DNA of 64,000 bases. It comes from Corynebacterium massiliense DSM 45435. GTDB lineage: Bacteria; Actinomycetota; Actinomycetes; Mycobacteriales; Mycobacteriaceae. The notes under the pieces are model-generated. The model saw nothing but the letters and a program-made list of their open reading frames with translations, was not told where the DNA came from and made no database searches. Made by a program: the position numbers and the translations under genes. The stretch spans positions 1,302,001 to 1,366,000 of the forward strand of contig NZ_CP063189.1 of assembly GCF_028609805.1 (NCBI RefSeq), given 5' to 3'. Positions 36,722 through 46,160 of this stretch are shown here, in pieces (the stretch's first letter is position 1; the number at the start of each line of letters is the position of its first letter).

Positions 36722-37443
36722 TAATTCACCTCCAAACCGAGAATTTCCCAGCGCGCCACGTAGCGCGCCACGCCGAGAGAGCTATCCGCCCGCACCAGCT
36801 CCGCGCGTGGCGAGGTATCTGCCATCACCTGGCGCAGCTCTTCCCACACACCGGCCTCGTCCACGCCGCGGGCGCGGAGCCAGTCCGCGGTCTGGGACGC
36901 CTCGCCGGGACACCCTTCCCCGGTGGGGCACGCATCCCCGCCGGGGCCTGCCCCGTCGCTGGGCGGGAGGGACGAGGCACCTGCCAGAAGCGCCTGGCAC
37001 CACTTGTCGGCCTCCTCGGCCCCGGGGACCGCGGCGAGAGGGGCTTTCTTGCCGATGCCCGCGCTTCCGTCGGCCGCCACCACCACGACGGCATCCTTGG
37101 GTAGCTGACCATCCCCGCACACCTCGCTCAGGGTGGCGCAGGTTTCCCGCACCGGGCAGGTCACGCCCGCGCGCTGCAGCAGATAGCGCTGGACGAGCTC
37201 GGGCAGAAAGTTGCCGCTACCGACCGTCACGTCTGGCGCTCCCCACGCCCGAAAAGACCCTGTGTGCGCGGTACGCCAGCGGGCGACGCGGGAACCGACG
37301 AGGTAGATACCCGACGCATGAGCGCACGCCCGCCGCACTTCCCCCACCGCGGCAGCGGCTAGCTCGTGCGACGGTGCATGCGCGGGTGCGAGCTCACGGA
37401 CCAAGGCCGGGCTCGCCGGGACGATAACTATCTGCGTACTCAC
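36721..37443 (-). CDS. Class III extradiol dioxygenase-like protein (LigB-type fold), function unknown
   Basis: A 240-residue protein, the counterpart in position of the alanine-rich gene next to miaA in mycobacteria. The start IVIVPASPALVRELAP and the block VVVVAADGSAGIGKKAP resemble LigB/MEMO-type proteins. An insertion at about residues 148-185 is Pro/Gly/Cys-rich (GDACPTGEGC), and additional cysteines occur in CPVRETCATLSEVC. I do not see a clear metal-binding His pair, so enzymatic activity is doubtful. It is coupled to miaA. Confidence 0.6.
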   Translation of the reverse strand: MSTQIVIVPASPALVRELAPAHAPSHELAAAAVGEVRRACAHASGIYLVGSRVARWRTAHTGSFRAWGAPDVTVGSGNFLPELVQRYLLQRAGVTCPVRETCATLSEVCGDGQLPKDAVVVVAADGSAGIGKKAPLAAVPGAEEADKWCQALLAGASSLPPSDGAGPGGDACPTGEGCPGEASQTADWLRARGVDEAGVWEELRQVMADTSPRAELVRADSSLGVARYVARWEILGLEVN

Positions 37444-37632
37444 TGCGACTTATCGTAACCGCCGCCCAGGCGGTGCCGACATACGCTCCCCTAGGCACGC
37501 AGCTCATCGCCACGGTTTCGCGCACGGTAGCGGGCGGTGCGCGGTACAGTATGTGGGCAGACAAAAAGCGCAGGAGCACTGCGTTCTCGGCAGCCGTGTC
37601 GCGCGGCACAACGTGGAAGGGTGGTTTTCGCC

Positions 37633-39024
37633 ATGACCTCGTCTCCCAACTCCAACGACCAGGCCCACAAGGCGCCGAAGCCTGGGGCTCCCAAGCCCGG
37701 GGGTCCTAAGCCAGGGGTTCCTAAGCCAGGAGTGCCTAAACCCAGCGCAGTGGCTCCCAAAGCCGCGCCGGCGCGTACACCGGTGACGGTGGGCGACATC
37801 CCCGCTAACGACCCGGGCAAGTGGGGCCGAATCGCAGACGATGGCACTGTCTACGTCAAGACCGCGGAGGGCGAGCGTTCCATCGGCAACTGGCAGGCGG
37901 GTACCCCGGAGGAGGGCCTGCGCCACTTCGGTGCGAAGTACGACAACCTCTCGACGGAAATCGAGCTGCTGGAAGCGCGCCTGCGCGCCAACCCCCAGGA
38001 CTCGGAGCGGATCAAGTCCGCGGCCGCGCAGCTGCGCGACGAACTTCCCACCGCCGCGGTCATCGGTGACATCGCAGCCTTGGACCGCCGCCTGCAGACC
38101 ATCATCGACCATTCGGAAGAAACCCGCGAACAGGTCCAGGCCGACCGCGCGGAGCGCCGCGAGCAGGCTATCGCCCAGAAGGAAAAGCTCGCTGCTGAGG
38201 CCGAGGACATCGCGGAAAACTCCACCGAGTGGAAGGCGGCCGGCGACCGGATCCGCGCCATCCTGGACGAATGGAAGCAGATCAAGGGCATCGACCGCAC
38301 CACCGACAACGCCTTGTGGAAGCGCTACTCCCGCGCCCGGGATTCGTTCAAGCGCCGGCGCGGCGCGCACTTCGCGGAGCTTGACCGCAACCGCGCGGCA
38401 GCGCGCGAGAAGAAGGAAGAGCTCATCACGCGCGCCGAGGCGATCCAGGACAGCACCGACTGGGGTGCCACCGCCCGCGCCTACCGCGATTTGATGCAGG
38501 AGTGGAAGAAGGCCGGCCGCGCCCCGCGCGAGGTGGATCAGAAGCTCTGGGAGCGTTTCCGCGCCGCCCAGGATCACTTCTTCGCCGCCCGCGACGCAGA
38601 AAACGCCGAGCGCGATAAGGAATTCGCCAACAACGCGCGCGCCAAGGACGCGCTCATTGCGGAATACGACTCGCAGATCGACCCGGCGAAGTCGCTGCCG
38701 ACCGCCAAGCAAAAGCTGCGCGAACTGCAGGAAAAGTGGGATGACATCGGCTTCGTCCCGCGCGGCCAGATCCGCGAATACGAAGAAAAGATCGCCGCTG
38801 TGGAAAAGCGGGTCGCCAACGCCGAAGAGTCCGAGTGGCGCCGCACCGATCCGGAGGCGCACGCCCGCGTCCAGCAGTTTGCCGATAAGGTCAATGACCT
38901 CCAGGCCCAAGCTGATGCGGCCGCTGCCAAGGGCAACGAGAAGAAGGCGGCCGCACTGCGCGACCAGGCCGCCCAGTGGGAGCAGTGGGCACAAACCGCC
39001 GCCGCAGCAGTTGATGACCAGTAG
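37633..39024 (+). CDS. DUF349 repeat protein with N-terminal PKPG repeats
   Basis: A 463-residue, mostly alpha-helical protein. The N-terminus has about five tandem PKPG-type pentapeptides (residues 15-40). The remainder contains several DUF349 repeats of the pattern WKAAGDRIRAILDEWKQI...LWKRYSRARDSFKRRR, rich in Lys, Arg, Glu and Ala, likely forming coiled coils. Function is unknown; it is cytosolic by composition. The ATG at 37633 is chosen over an upstream possible start that lies in non-repeat sequence. The next gene overlaps its 3' end by 11 bases. Confidence 0.8.
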   Translation: MTSSPNSNDQAHKAPKPGAPKPGGPKPGVPKPGVPKPSAVAPKAAPARTPVTVGDIPANDPGKWGRIADDGTVYVKTAEGERSIGNWQAGTPEEGLRHFGAKYDNLSTEIELLEARLRANPQDSERIKSAAAQLRDELPTAAVIGDIAALDRRLQTIIDHSEETREQVQADRAERREQAIAQKEKLAAEAEDIAENSTEWKAAGDRIRAILDEWKQIKGIDRTTDNALWKRYSRARDSFKRRRGAHFAELDRNRAAAREKKEELITRAEAIQDSTDWGATARAYRDLMQEWKKAGRAPREVDQKLWERFRAAQDHFFAARDAENAERDKEFANNARAKDALIAEYDSQIDPAKSLPTAKQKLRELQEKWDDIGFVPRGQIREYEEKIAAVEKRVANAEESEWRRTDPEAHARVQQFADKVNDLQAQADAAAAKGNEKKAAALRDQAAQWEQWAQTAAAAVDDQ

Positions 39025-40282
39025 CCCCTCCCCCGCGCCTGCGGGGTTCCGCTTGGTGCAATTCGCCCCGCCACCCCAGTCCCCGCCGGCCGCGCGGGCG
39101 GGTGGGGCCGCGTCCGACTGTGAGCCAAGCGATGCCATCCGGACGTTCGTTTTCATGTCGAACCTTGCGGCGCAGGAGGCGACCGGGGATGAGGCCGCCT
39201 CCGTGACGGCGTCGCGCGTACTCACGCGGCTGAAAGGCTCAAACGAGTCGCGCGTCTTGCTGTTTGGGCTCGTGCGTGACGCGGATTGCCCGGGCCCGCT
39301 CCCCGTGGGCGAAGTGGGTGAATTCGGTGCCCCGCTGTTGCCGTCGGTGGAGCTTGCGGCAGGATCCCCACACAACGCGGAAGGCTCGGCCTATGCTGAA
39401 CCCGAATACGCGGCGTTTATCCACCTTGCGCTGCCGCTTTTAGAGGAACGCGACACCGCCGAAATTGACCTCGTCTTCGACGCCGGTTACCTCCCCGTGC
39501 CAGGCGAAGACTTCGATGCCGCCGGCCGAGATGTCGCCGAGGCGGCCCTCATAACCGCAGAGCAATTAGCACTGGCCTGTGGTAGGCACCTGTTCCACAT
39601 CGGCACGCAGCGGCGCGCCGCCGGGGAGGAAACGAACAGCGATTCCCCGGAGTTCTGTCCCGATCCGGTGGGCCAGATCGTCGAGCGGCGCGGCTACACG
39701 GCGCGGCTGAGCGACGTGCAGGTGGAAATTAACGTGCCGGATAACCCACCGGTACCTCTTCTGCCCCGCGGCATGGAGTGTGTGACGTGGCAGGACTACG
39801 CCATTCCAGACGAGTACGTCCCCGGAGTCTTGGAGCTTCTCACCGTGGTGTCTACCGATGCGGACTTCGGCGGCTTGACCGTAGAACCCATCAACTGGAC
39901 GCGGGAGCGGCTCGCGGCGGCGCGCGCCCGGTTACAGGATCGGCGGGCCCACACCCTGCTGACAGCCCTCATCCGCGACGGAGAAATTGTGAGCATGACC
40001 GAGTTGGCGCGCCACGAGGCGGCAGACCCGGCTGTGGCGGAATGGACGCTGACGGTGACGGCACGGGGGCATCGTCACGCAGGGCTGGCACGCACGGCTA
40101 AAACTGCCGCACTTGCGCGGATGGCAGAGTATTGGCCGCGGGTGCGGCGGACGTATGCCTCGCACTCTGCCGGCGACCCGGCGATGCGGGCCCTCGACCG
40201 GCACTTGGGCGCGCGGGACTTAAGCATGGCGCGCACGTGGGAAAAAGACGTCTCCGGTCGCGCCGCCCAGCTTTCCCGCTAG
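39014..40282 (+). CDS. GNAT-family N-acetyltransferase-like protein
   Basis: A 422-residue protein with two GNAT-like halves. The C-terminal half shows VEPINWTRERLAAARARLQDRRAHTLLTALIRDGEIVSMTEL and, near 350, a GHRHAGLARTAKTAALARM segment that fits the acetyl-CoA-binding loop. Substrate is unknown. The ATG at 39014 begins before the stop of the DUF349 gene, an overlap typical of coupled translation. Its stop codon lies within the first unit of the 14-base repeat at 40275-40316. Confidence 0.7.
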   Translation: MTSSPSPAPAGFRLVQFAPPPQSPPAARAGGAASDCEPSDAIRTFVFMSNLAAQEATGDEAASVTASRVLTRLKGSNESRVLLFGLVRDADCPGPLPVGEVGEFGAPLLPSVELAAGSPHNAEGSAYAEPEYAAFIHLALPLLEERDTAEIDLVFDAGYLPVPGEDFDAAGRDVAEAALITAEQLALACGRHLFHIGTQRRAAGEETNSDSPEFCPDPVGQIVERRGYTARLSDVQVEINVPDNPPVPLLPRGMECVTWQDYAIPDEYVPGVLELLTVVSTDADFGGLTVEPINWTRERLAAARARLQDRRAHTLLTALIRDGEIVSMTELARHEAADPAVAEWTLTVTARGHRHAGLARTAKTAALARMAEYWPRVRRTYASHSAGDPAMRALDRHLGARDLSMARTWEKDVSGRAAQLSR

Positions 40283-40316
40283 GCTTCCCCCGCTAGGCTG
40301 CGCCCGCTAGGTTTCG
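40275..40316. repeat. 14-bp tandem repeat, three exact-length copies, at a gene end
   Basis: Units 40275-40288, 40289-40302 and 40303-40316 all start CCCGCTAGG and vary only in the last five bases. The stop codon TAG of the GNAT gene is inside unit one. The core CCGCTAGG(C/T)TTC also occurs in the repeat after the helicase (9086-9163). Confidence 0.85.
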
Positions 40317-40321
40317 TTGCG

Positions 40322-40930
40322 CTACCGCTCGGTCGAGCGGCGCTCCGCCTCGCGGGCCTTGGCGCGCCGGTCATCGACGAGCAGTGGGTTATCTTCCTGC
40401 TGCTTGGCGGCACTCGCCGAATTCTGCAGCTGGCCCACGGCATCCAGCTGGCCGGCCTGAGCGCGCGCATGCTGCTCCGCCTCGCGCTGCGCGGGGCTGC
40501 GGCGCAAGGCAACGAAGCTGTAGGCGAAAGTGGCCAGGAACGCCGAGACCAGGCCGCACACGAACCCGATCTGGACGTTAAACTCGCTCGAACCGCGCAG
40601 CCACAGAATGAACAGGCAGTTAGCGGCGGCAACCGTCACCATCATCCAGGCGATAAGACCCGGGGTGGCGCGGCGGGTGAGCACGGTAAGTGTGGTCAGC
40701 ACGCCCACACCGACGGTGAGCAAGATGGAAAAGATCATGTCGAACGGGGTGCGCTCGATCCCGATGTCGCCGGTGTGGAAGACGACCTGGAAGCCGGGCT
40801 GCCCGCCCGCGTACGGGAAGACGAGGAACCCCAGGAAAGCGACGACGGACACCCACAGGGTGGCCTTTTGCCCGCCGAGTTCCATCGTGCGGGCAACGTC
40901 GCGCTCTCTGCGTGCAGCTGAGTCCACCAT
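40322..40930 (-). CDS. Membrane protein between miaB and the GNAT gene
   Basis: A 202-residue protein with four predicted membrane segments (beginning ATLWVSVVAFLGFLVFPYAGG, near residue 22) and a charged C-terminal tail rich in Ala, Arg and Gln. It is the counterpart in position of the conserved transmembrane gene next to miaB in mycobacteria. Function is unknown. The ATG at 40930 lies two bases after the miaB stop. Confidence 0.78.
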   Translation of the reverse strand: MVDSAARRERDVARTMELGGQKATLWVSVVAFLGFLVFPYAGGQPGFQVVFHTGDIGIERTPFDMIFSILLTVGVGVLTTLTVLTRRATPGLIAWMMVTVAAANCLFILWLRGSSEFNVQIGFVCGLVSAFLATFAYSFVALRRSPAQREAEQHARAQAGQLDAVGQLQNSASAAKQQEDNPLLVDDRRAKAREAERRSTER

Positions 40931-40932
40931 GA

Positions 40933-42489
40933 CTACTCCCCTCCGGCGGCGCTGCAGCACCCGGTATTTGCGGTTTCCGCGCTCGCCTGCGCCGGCGCGC
41001 CAATAGACGGCATGCCCAACCCGACGCCGATGGGCGCGGTGGTCGGCGTCTGTCCGCTCTCGGACATGTCTCCCGCCTTGGTCCGGCGGTGCTCGGTGAT
41101 CCCGCCGTCCGCGATGAGAAAGAAGGAACCCGCGTCGGTCACCTTCGTGTGGACGACGTCACCCGGCCGCAGCTCGGCGCTGATGTCGCGCCCGGAGCCG
41201 TCGACCGGAGCGAAGTGGACGAGACGCCCGTCGCGGGCCCGGCCGCTGCGACGATTGGTCTCGTCATTCTTGCGGCCGCCGGTCGCCTGGACGATGAGCT
41301 CGACGTCGGTACCGATGAGCTCGGCATTGAGCTCGCCCGAGATGCGGTCCTGGAGTGCCACGAGCCGCTCGAAGCGATCCTGGACCACGTCTTTCGGAAT
41401 CTGGCCTTCCATTGCCGCCGCCGGCGTACCGGGCCGCGGTGAGTACTGGAAGGTAAACGCGGAGGTAAACCGGGCCTTTTCCACCACATCAAGGGTGGCC
41501 TGGAAGTCCTCCTCGGTTTCGCCGGGGAAGCCAACGATGATGTCGGTGGTAATCGACGCGTTGGGGATCTTCTCCCGCACCTCGTCGAGGATGCGCAGGA
41601 ACTTCTTCGTGCGGTAGGACCGCCGCATATCTTTGAGCACCTTGTCCGATCCCGACTGCAACGGCATGTGCAGCTGCGGGCACACCGCGGGCACCTCGGC
41701 CATCGCGTCAATCACGTCGGAGGTAAATTCCGCCGGGTGCGGCGAGGTGAAGCGCAGGCGCTCCAGTCCCTCGATGTTGCCGCAGGCGCGCAGGAGTTTA
41801 GAGAAAGCGAACCGGTCGCGCGGAAGCTCCGGATCGGCGAAGTGAACGCCGTAGGAGTTCACGTTCTGCCCCAGCAAGGTCACTTCGGAAACACCCTGGT
41901 CGACCAAGGCCTGCACCTCCGCGAGGATGTCGCCGGGGCGCCGATCCTGCTCTTTGCCGCGCAGCGACGGCACGATGCAGAACGTGCAGGTGTTGTTACA
42001 GCCGACCGAGATGGACACCCAACCGGAGTACGCCGACTCGCGCTTGGCGGGAAGCACCGAAGGGAAATCCTCGAGCGCGTCGACGATCTCTACTTGCGCC
42101 TCGTCATTGTGGCGGGCGCGTTCCAAAAGTACCGGCAGCGCCGACATGTTGTGGGTGCCAAAGACCGCGTCGACCCACGGGGCATTGTCGAGCACCGTGT
42201 CTTTGTCCTTCTGGGCGAGGCATCCGCCCACGGCGATCTGCATGCCGGGGTGGCGCGCCTTGGTCTTCTTCAGCTGGCCGAGGGTGCCATACAGGCGCTT
42301 GTCGGCGTTTTCCCTCACGGCGCAGGTGTTGAAGACGATAAGGTCGGGCTCTTGATCGCCGGCCGCGGTATATCCGGCGCTTTCCAAAAGCCCCGAGATG
42401 CGCTCGGAATCGTGCACGTTCATCTGGCACCCGAAGGTACGAACTTCGTAGGTGCGCGGCTGGGTCGTCTGAGTTGTCACGGGGTGCAT
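40933..42489 (-). CDS. miaB: tRNA-2-methylthio-N6-dimethylallyladenosine synthase MiaB
   Basis: A 518-residue radical-SAM methylthiotransferase modifying A37 after MiaA. The N-terminal cluster ligands are Cys21, Cys56 and Cys90. The radical SAM triad is Cys164, Cys168 and Cys171 (GCNNTCTFC). A TRAM domain lies near residues 380-450, and the C-terminus has an extra Thr/Ala tail ending in a CC pair ([10 protein letters not shown]). The ATG at 42489 is preferred because GGGAGG lies about 10 bases upstream; a start at 42510 would add seven residues. Confidence 0.95.
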   Translation of the reverse strand: MHPVTTQTTQPRTYEVRTFGCQMNVHDSERISGLLESAGYTAAGDQEPDLIVFNTCAVRENADKRLYGTLGQLKKTKARHPGMQIAVGGCLAQKDKDTVLDNAPWVDAVFGTHNMSALPVLLERARHNDEAQVEIVDALEDFPSVLPAKRESAYSGWVSISVGCNNTCTFCIVPSLRGKEQDRRPGDILAEVQALVDQGVSEVTLLGQNVNSYGVHFADPELPRDRFAFSKLLRACGNIEGLERLRFTSPHPAEFTSDVIDAMAEVPAVCPQLHMPLQSGSDKVLKDMRRSYRTKKFLRILDEVREKIPNASITTDIIVGFPGETEEDFQATLDVVEKARFTSAFTFQYSPRPGTPAAAMEGQIPKDVVQDRFERLVALQDRISGELNAELIGTDVELIVQATGGRKNDETNRRSGRARDGRLVHFAPVDGSGRDISAELRPGDVVHTKVTDAGSFFLIADGGITEHRRTKAGDMSESGQTPTTAPIGVGLGMPSIGAPAQASAETANTGCCSAAGGE

Positions 42490-42553
42490 TTTAACGATGC
42501 CTCCCGCCAACTCCTAAAACTCGGCCGGTACGCAACAGGCGGGCCCGCCCACC

Positions 42554-43162
42554 CTATTCCGCTGCGTCTCCGGCCAGTTCTGCGCAGCGCGAATCCAGAG
42601 CATCGATCGCGATGCGCAGCGCCATCCCCTCTGGGAACCCACGGCGCGCGAGCACCCCGACGATGCGCCGAAGCGCCTTATCCCTCTCCGGGCCGCGCTC
42701 CGGCACGGACTTGACGCTCCGAGCCTTTTTCGCGGCAAGTTGGCGCGCAATGGTTTCCTCGTCGGACTCATCGATCTGCTCTAGGGCCTCCTGGCGGTCC
42801 ACGTCGGCAACGCCTTTGCGCTGCAGCTCCATATCCAAAACTCTCGCAGACTTGCCGCGCCGGGCGTGGCGTTGGCGGACCCATTCGGTGGCAAAACGAG
42901 CGTCATCGATAAGCCCCGCGTTGACCAGATCATCCAAGACGGCGACCACGGTCGCCTCGGGGAACTCTGCATCCACAAGACGTTGGTGGAGCTCGTGGCG
43001 GGAACGATCCCGCTGGTCGAGAAGGCGCAGGGCCCGTTCGCGGACCTTGGATTTCGCCTTCTCTTCCTCGCGGTCCACCAGCGGCTCACCGGCCTCCCCG
43101 GCCGCATAATCCGCCAACGCCTGACGCAGGCGCTCAATCTTTTCCGGATCGGGTTGTGCCAT
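42554..43162 (-). CDS. recX: Regulatory protein RecX
   Basis: A 202-residue helical modulator that caps RecA filaments and limits recombination. RecX repeats are seen, for example RALRLLDQRDRSRHELHQRLVDAEF and NAGLIDDARFATEWVRQR. It follows recA by 10 bases on the same strand, the classic recA-recX order, and miaB lies directly downstream. In C. glutamicum I recall gluABCD between recX and miaB; only 64 bases separate them here. Confidence 0.93.
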   Translation of the reverse strand: MAQPDPEKIERLRQALADYAAGEAGEPLVDREEEKAKSKVRERALRLLDQRDRSRHELHQRLVDAEFPEATVVAVLDDLVNAGLIDDARFATEWVRQRHARRGKSARVLDMELQRKGVADVDRQEALEQIDESDEETIARQLAAKKARSVKSVPERGPERDKALRRIVGVLARRGFPEGMALRIAIDALDSRCAELAGDAAE

Positions 43163-43172
43163 CTAGGTCGAG

Positions 43173-44327
43173 TTAGTCCTCGTCGTCGAAGTCGACGTTG
43201 GGCACCAGGTCGACGGACTCGTCGGACAGCTCGTCGTTGCCGGCCTTATCGGACACGCCCGGCACGTCGGCACCGTTGCCGTCGCCGCTTTCGGAGTTCT
43301 TCTGCACCCCGATGCCCAGCTTTTCGAAGATCTTCTGCTCGATCTCGTTGGCCACATCCGGGTTGTCCTTGAGGAACTGACGGGCCTTCTCCTTGCCCTG
43401 GCCGAGCTGATCACCGTCGTAGGTAAACCACGAGCCTGACTTCTTCACAAACCCGTTTTCCACGCCCAAGTCAATGATGGACGACTCGCGCGAGATACCT
43501 TCGCCGTACATGATGTCGAACTCGGCGATCTTGAACGGCGGGGAGACCTTGTTCTTCACGATCTTCATCTTGGTGCGGTTACCGATCGCATCCTGCCCGT
43601 CCTTCAGGGTCTGGATACGACGGATATCGCACCGCACGGAGGCGTAGAACTTCAGCGCCTTACCGCCGGTGGTGGTCTCCGGGGAGCCGAACATGACGCC
43701 GATCTTCTCGCGCAGCTGGTTAATAAAGATCGCGGTAGTACCGGCCTGGTACAGAGCACCGGTCATCTTGCGCAAGGCCTGCGACATCAGGCGGGCCTGG
43801 AGGCCGACGTGGCTGTCACCCATCTCGCCTTCGATTTCCGCCTTCGGGGTCAGTGCCGCTACCGAGTCCACAACGATGATGTCGATGGCGCCGGAGCGCA
43901 CGAGCATGTCGGCGATTTCCAGCGCCTGCTCACCAGTGTCCGGCTGGGACACCAGGAGGTTGTCGGTGTCCACGCCCAGCAGCCGGGCATACTCGGGATC
44001 GAGGGCGTGCTCGGCATCGACAAACGCGGCGATGCCACCCTCCTTCTGGGCCTCCGCGATGGCGTGCAGGGCCACGGTGGTCTTACCGGACGACTCCGGT
44101 CCGTAAATCTCCACCACGCGTCCGCGCGGAAAACCGCCGATGCCCAGCGCGACGTCGATGGCGGTATTACCGGAGGAAATAGCCTTAATCGGCGGGCGGT
44201 TGTCATCGCCTAAGCGCATGACCGCGCCTTTGCCATAATCCTTTTCGATCATGGCCATCGCGGCATCGAGCGCCTTCTTCTTATCGTCGCCCGCGTTCTT
44301 GGACTGCGACTTTTTCTTCGTTGCCAT
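43173..44327 (-). CDS. recA: Recombinase RecA
   Basis: A 384-residue DNA recombinase and SOS coprotease. The Walker A motif is GPESSGKT (76-83), and the conserved [35 protein letters not shown] segment covers Walker B and the L1/L2-adjacent strands. There is no intein, unlike M. tuberculosis RecA. The C-terminal tail is acidic and Gly/Asp-rich as usual. The ATG at 44327 starts MATKKKSQ; the upstream part of the frame has no homology. An SOS box and a -10 element lie about 120-145 bases upstream. Confidence 0.98.
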   Translation of the reverse strand: MATKKKSQSKNAGDDKKKALDAAMAMIEKDYGKGAVMRLGDDNRPPIKAISSGNTAIDVALGIGGFPRGRVVEIYGPESSGKTTVALHAIAEAQKEGGIAAFVDAEHALDPEYARLLGVDTDNLLVSQPDTGEQALEIADMLVRSGAIDIIVVDSVAALTPKAEIEGEMGDSHVGLQARLMSQALRKMTGALYQAGTTAIFINQLREKIGVMFGSPETTTGGKALKFYASVRCDIRRIQTLKDGQDAIGNRTKMKIVKNKVSPPFKIAEFDIMYGEGISRESSIIDLGVENGFVKKSGSWFTYDGDQLGQGKEKARQFLKDNPDVANEIEQKIFEKLGIGVQKNSESGDGNGADVPGVSDKAGNDELSDESVDLVPNVDFDDED

Positions 44328-44449
44328 ACATTCTCCCGTTAATTGTGCAGGTTCTGCCGGTGAATAAACCCGTTGCCTACTTAGACTCCCGAGCCCGGCG
44401 CTTGGTTCCACCGAGAACCATAAAGCCACCGTCGGACATCACCGCGACA

Positions 44450-44472
44450 ACTATACACGTACACCTGTTCGA
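44450..44472 (-). promoter_or_regulatory. recA promoter with SOS box
   Basis: On the minus strand TCGAACAGGTGTACGT (44457-44472) matches 12 of 14 informative positions of the SOS box. TATAGT (44450-44455) follows directly as the -10 element. LexA bound here would cover the promoter. The predicted leader before recA is about 115 bases. Confidence 0.8.
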
Positions 44473-44497
44473 TAACCGTGCGACACCCGCCGCACGC

Positions 44498-44713
44498 CTA
44501 TTTTCCCGGGTAGTCGACCCCTAGGCGCCGCTCCGGCGGCACGTCGAAATCCTCGCACAAACCCCACCAGATCTGGCGCGGGTCCACTCCCCGCTCGATC
44601 AGTTCGTCCGGGGTTCCTCCCAGATCAGCCAGAACGTGCGAGTGCGAGATCCACGACCCTTGACGGTCGCCGAATTCATCTGCAACCAACTGGCGATACT
44701 CCGCTAAACGCAT
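44498..44713 (-). CDS. DUF3046 protein
   Basis: A 71-residue cytosolic protein of the DUF3046 family (MRLAEYRQLVADEFGDRQGSW at the start, then HVLADLGG and WWGLCEDFDVPPERR). It is found next to recA in many actinobacteria; function is unknown. The start at 44713 gives the typical family length. A much longer frame to 44845 is not supported by homology. Confidence 0.85.
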   Translation of the reverse strand: MRLAEYRQLVADEFGDRQGSWISHSHVLADLGGTPDELIERGVDPRQIWWGLCEDFDVPPERRLGVDYPGK

Positions 44714-44751
44714 GGCCCGCATCCTACTAGGCCCGTCCAATCGACCCATCG

Positions 44752-44766
44752 TTGAACGACGTTCAA
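44752..44766. promoter_or_regulatory. BioQ-type operator upstream of bioY
   Basis: TTGAACGACGTTCAA is a perfect palindrome with a three-base centre. The C. glutamicum biotin repressor BioQ (TetR family) is reported to bind TGAAC-N3-GTTAC; the sequence here is TGAAC-N3-GTTCA. It lies 50 bases before the bioY start. Confidence 0.65.
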
Positions 44767-44816
44767 AATGACGTCGAAGCTGGGGTTTCTTGTACTTTGT
44801 GCTACTGTTTCCCACC

Positions 44817-45422
44817 ATGCGAAATCGTTCCGTCGCGGCAGACATCGCCTACGTCGCCGTCTTCACCGCGCTTGTCATTGTCCTCGCGTTCTTTACCATT
44901 CCCGTCGGTTCTGCCGGCGTGCCCATCGTGTTGCAGAATGCCGCCGTCATCCTCGCCGGCCTGGTACTCGGCGGCAAGCGTGGCCTGTACGTCGGCCTTC
45001 TCTTTATCGCCCTCGGTCTCATCGGCCTACCCGTTCTTGCCGGCGGAAGCTCCGTGTTGGCGAAGTGGCCTGGGCCGACCATCGGCTACCTCGTCGGCTA
45101 CATCGTCTCCCCCGCCATCGCCGGCCTCATCGCGTACCGCGCACCCCGCCGCAACAAGGGCGGCATGACGGCCGTCTTATTGCTCGCCGCTTTCGCCGGT
45201 CTGGCAATCCAGTATGTCCTGGGCGCCGCCGGGTTGATGGTTCGCTCGGATCTGTCCTTGGGCGCAGCCGCGGCCGCGCAAGTGCCGTTCCTTATCCCCG
45301 ACTCCGTAAAGATGGTGGCCATCTCCTTGATCGCCGCTGCCGTCCACACCGCTTTCCCCGACCTGCGCCCGCGCCCCAACCAACGCGCGCACAAAGACGC
45401 GGCGCTCCGGGTCACGAAGTAG
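44817..45422 (+). CDS. bioY: Biotin transporter substrate-binding subunit BioY (EcfS)
   Basis: A 201-residue membrane S-component of the biotin ECF transporter. Six membrane segments and the BioY landmarks FFTIPVGSAGVPIVLQNAAVILAGLVLG and KWPGPTIGYLVGY are present. TACTGT at 44803-44808 precedes the ATG by eight bases, so the transcript may be leaderless. bioM follows after two bases and bioN after bioM, giving the operon bioYMN. Confidence 0.93.
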   Translation: MRNRSVAADIAYVAVFTALVIVLAFFTIPVGSAGVPIVLQNAAVILAGLVLGGKRGLYVGLLFIALGLIGLPVLAGGSSVLAKWPGPTIGYLVGYIVSPAIAGLIAYRAPRRNKGGMTAVLLLAAFAGLAIQYVLGAAGLMVRSDLSLGAAAAAQVPFLIPDSVKMVAISLIAAAVHTAFPDLRPRPNQRAHKDAALRVTK

Positions 45423-45424
45423 CC

Positions 45425-46120
45425 GTGCCGACCATCAAGTTTTCCCACGTCGATGTCCACTTCGACGACGCTGAGATTCTGCGCGACATCACCCTCACCC
45501 TTTCCGAGCACCGCATCGGCATCATCGGCGCGAACGGCGGCGGAAAATCGACCCTCACCCGGCTCATCAACGGCCTGGGTGAGCCGACCTCCGGATCGGT
45601 TACCGTCGACGGGCTCGAAGTCAGTACCCACGGCAAGAAGGTCCGCCAGCGCGTCGGCTTCGTGTTTTCGGATGCGGAAAACCAGATTGTCATGCCGAAC
45701 GTGCGTGACGATGTCGCCTTCTCGCTGCGGCAGCGAAAAGACTTAAGCAAGCAGGAACGCGCCGCGCGTGTCGATGCCGCCCTGGAGCGCTTCGGCTTAG
45801 CCGACCACGCCACCCAATCTCCGCACACTTTGTCCGGCGGGCAAAAGCAGCTCCTCGCTCTCGCCGCTGTTTTAGTGATGGAACCGGACATCCTCATTGC
45901 GGACGAGCCCACCACGCTGCTTGACCTGCGCAACCGCGACCGGATCCACAAAGAGTTTGCCCGCCTCGACCAGCAGCTCATCGTGGTCACCCACGACTTA
46001 GAATTCCTCCGCGATTTCGATCGCGTCATCTGCATCGACAATCACCGGATCGCCGCCGACGGTACGCCCAGTGACGTCATCGATTTCTACGTCGACCTCA
46101 TGCGAACGGGCGGGAACTAG
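45425..46120 (+). CDS. bioM: Biotin ECF transporter ATPase BioM
   Basis: A 231-residue energy-coupling ATPase (EcfA). Walker A is GANGGGKST, the signature is LSGGQKQLLALA and Walker B is ILIADEPTTLLD. The GTG at 45425 follows the bioY stop by two bases. It powers the BioN-BioY membrane complex. Confidence 0.93.
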   Translation: MPTIKFSHVDVHFDDAEILRDITLTLSEHRIGIIGANGGGKSTLTRLINGLGEPTSGSVTVDGLEVSTHGKKVRQRVGFVFSDAENQIVMPNVRDDVAFSLRQRKDLSKQERAARVDAALERFGLADHATQSPHTLSGGQKQLLALAAVLVMEPDILIADEPTTLLDLRNRDRIHKEFARLDQQLIVVTHDLEFLRDFDRVICIDNHRIAADGTPSDVIDFYVDLMRTGGN

Positions 46121-46160
46121 CCCCGGAAGGGACAGCCACCCCAGTAGGAAGGAGAAGATC

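Noticed and set aside
43173..44327. Intein in RecA
   Set aside because: The protein has normal length with no insertion at the Walker A site.
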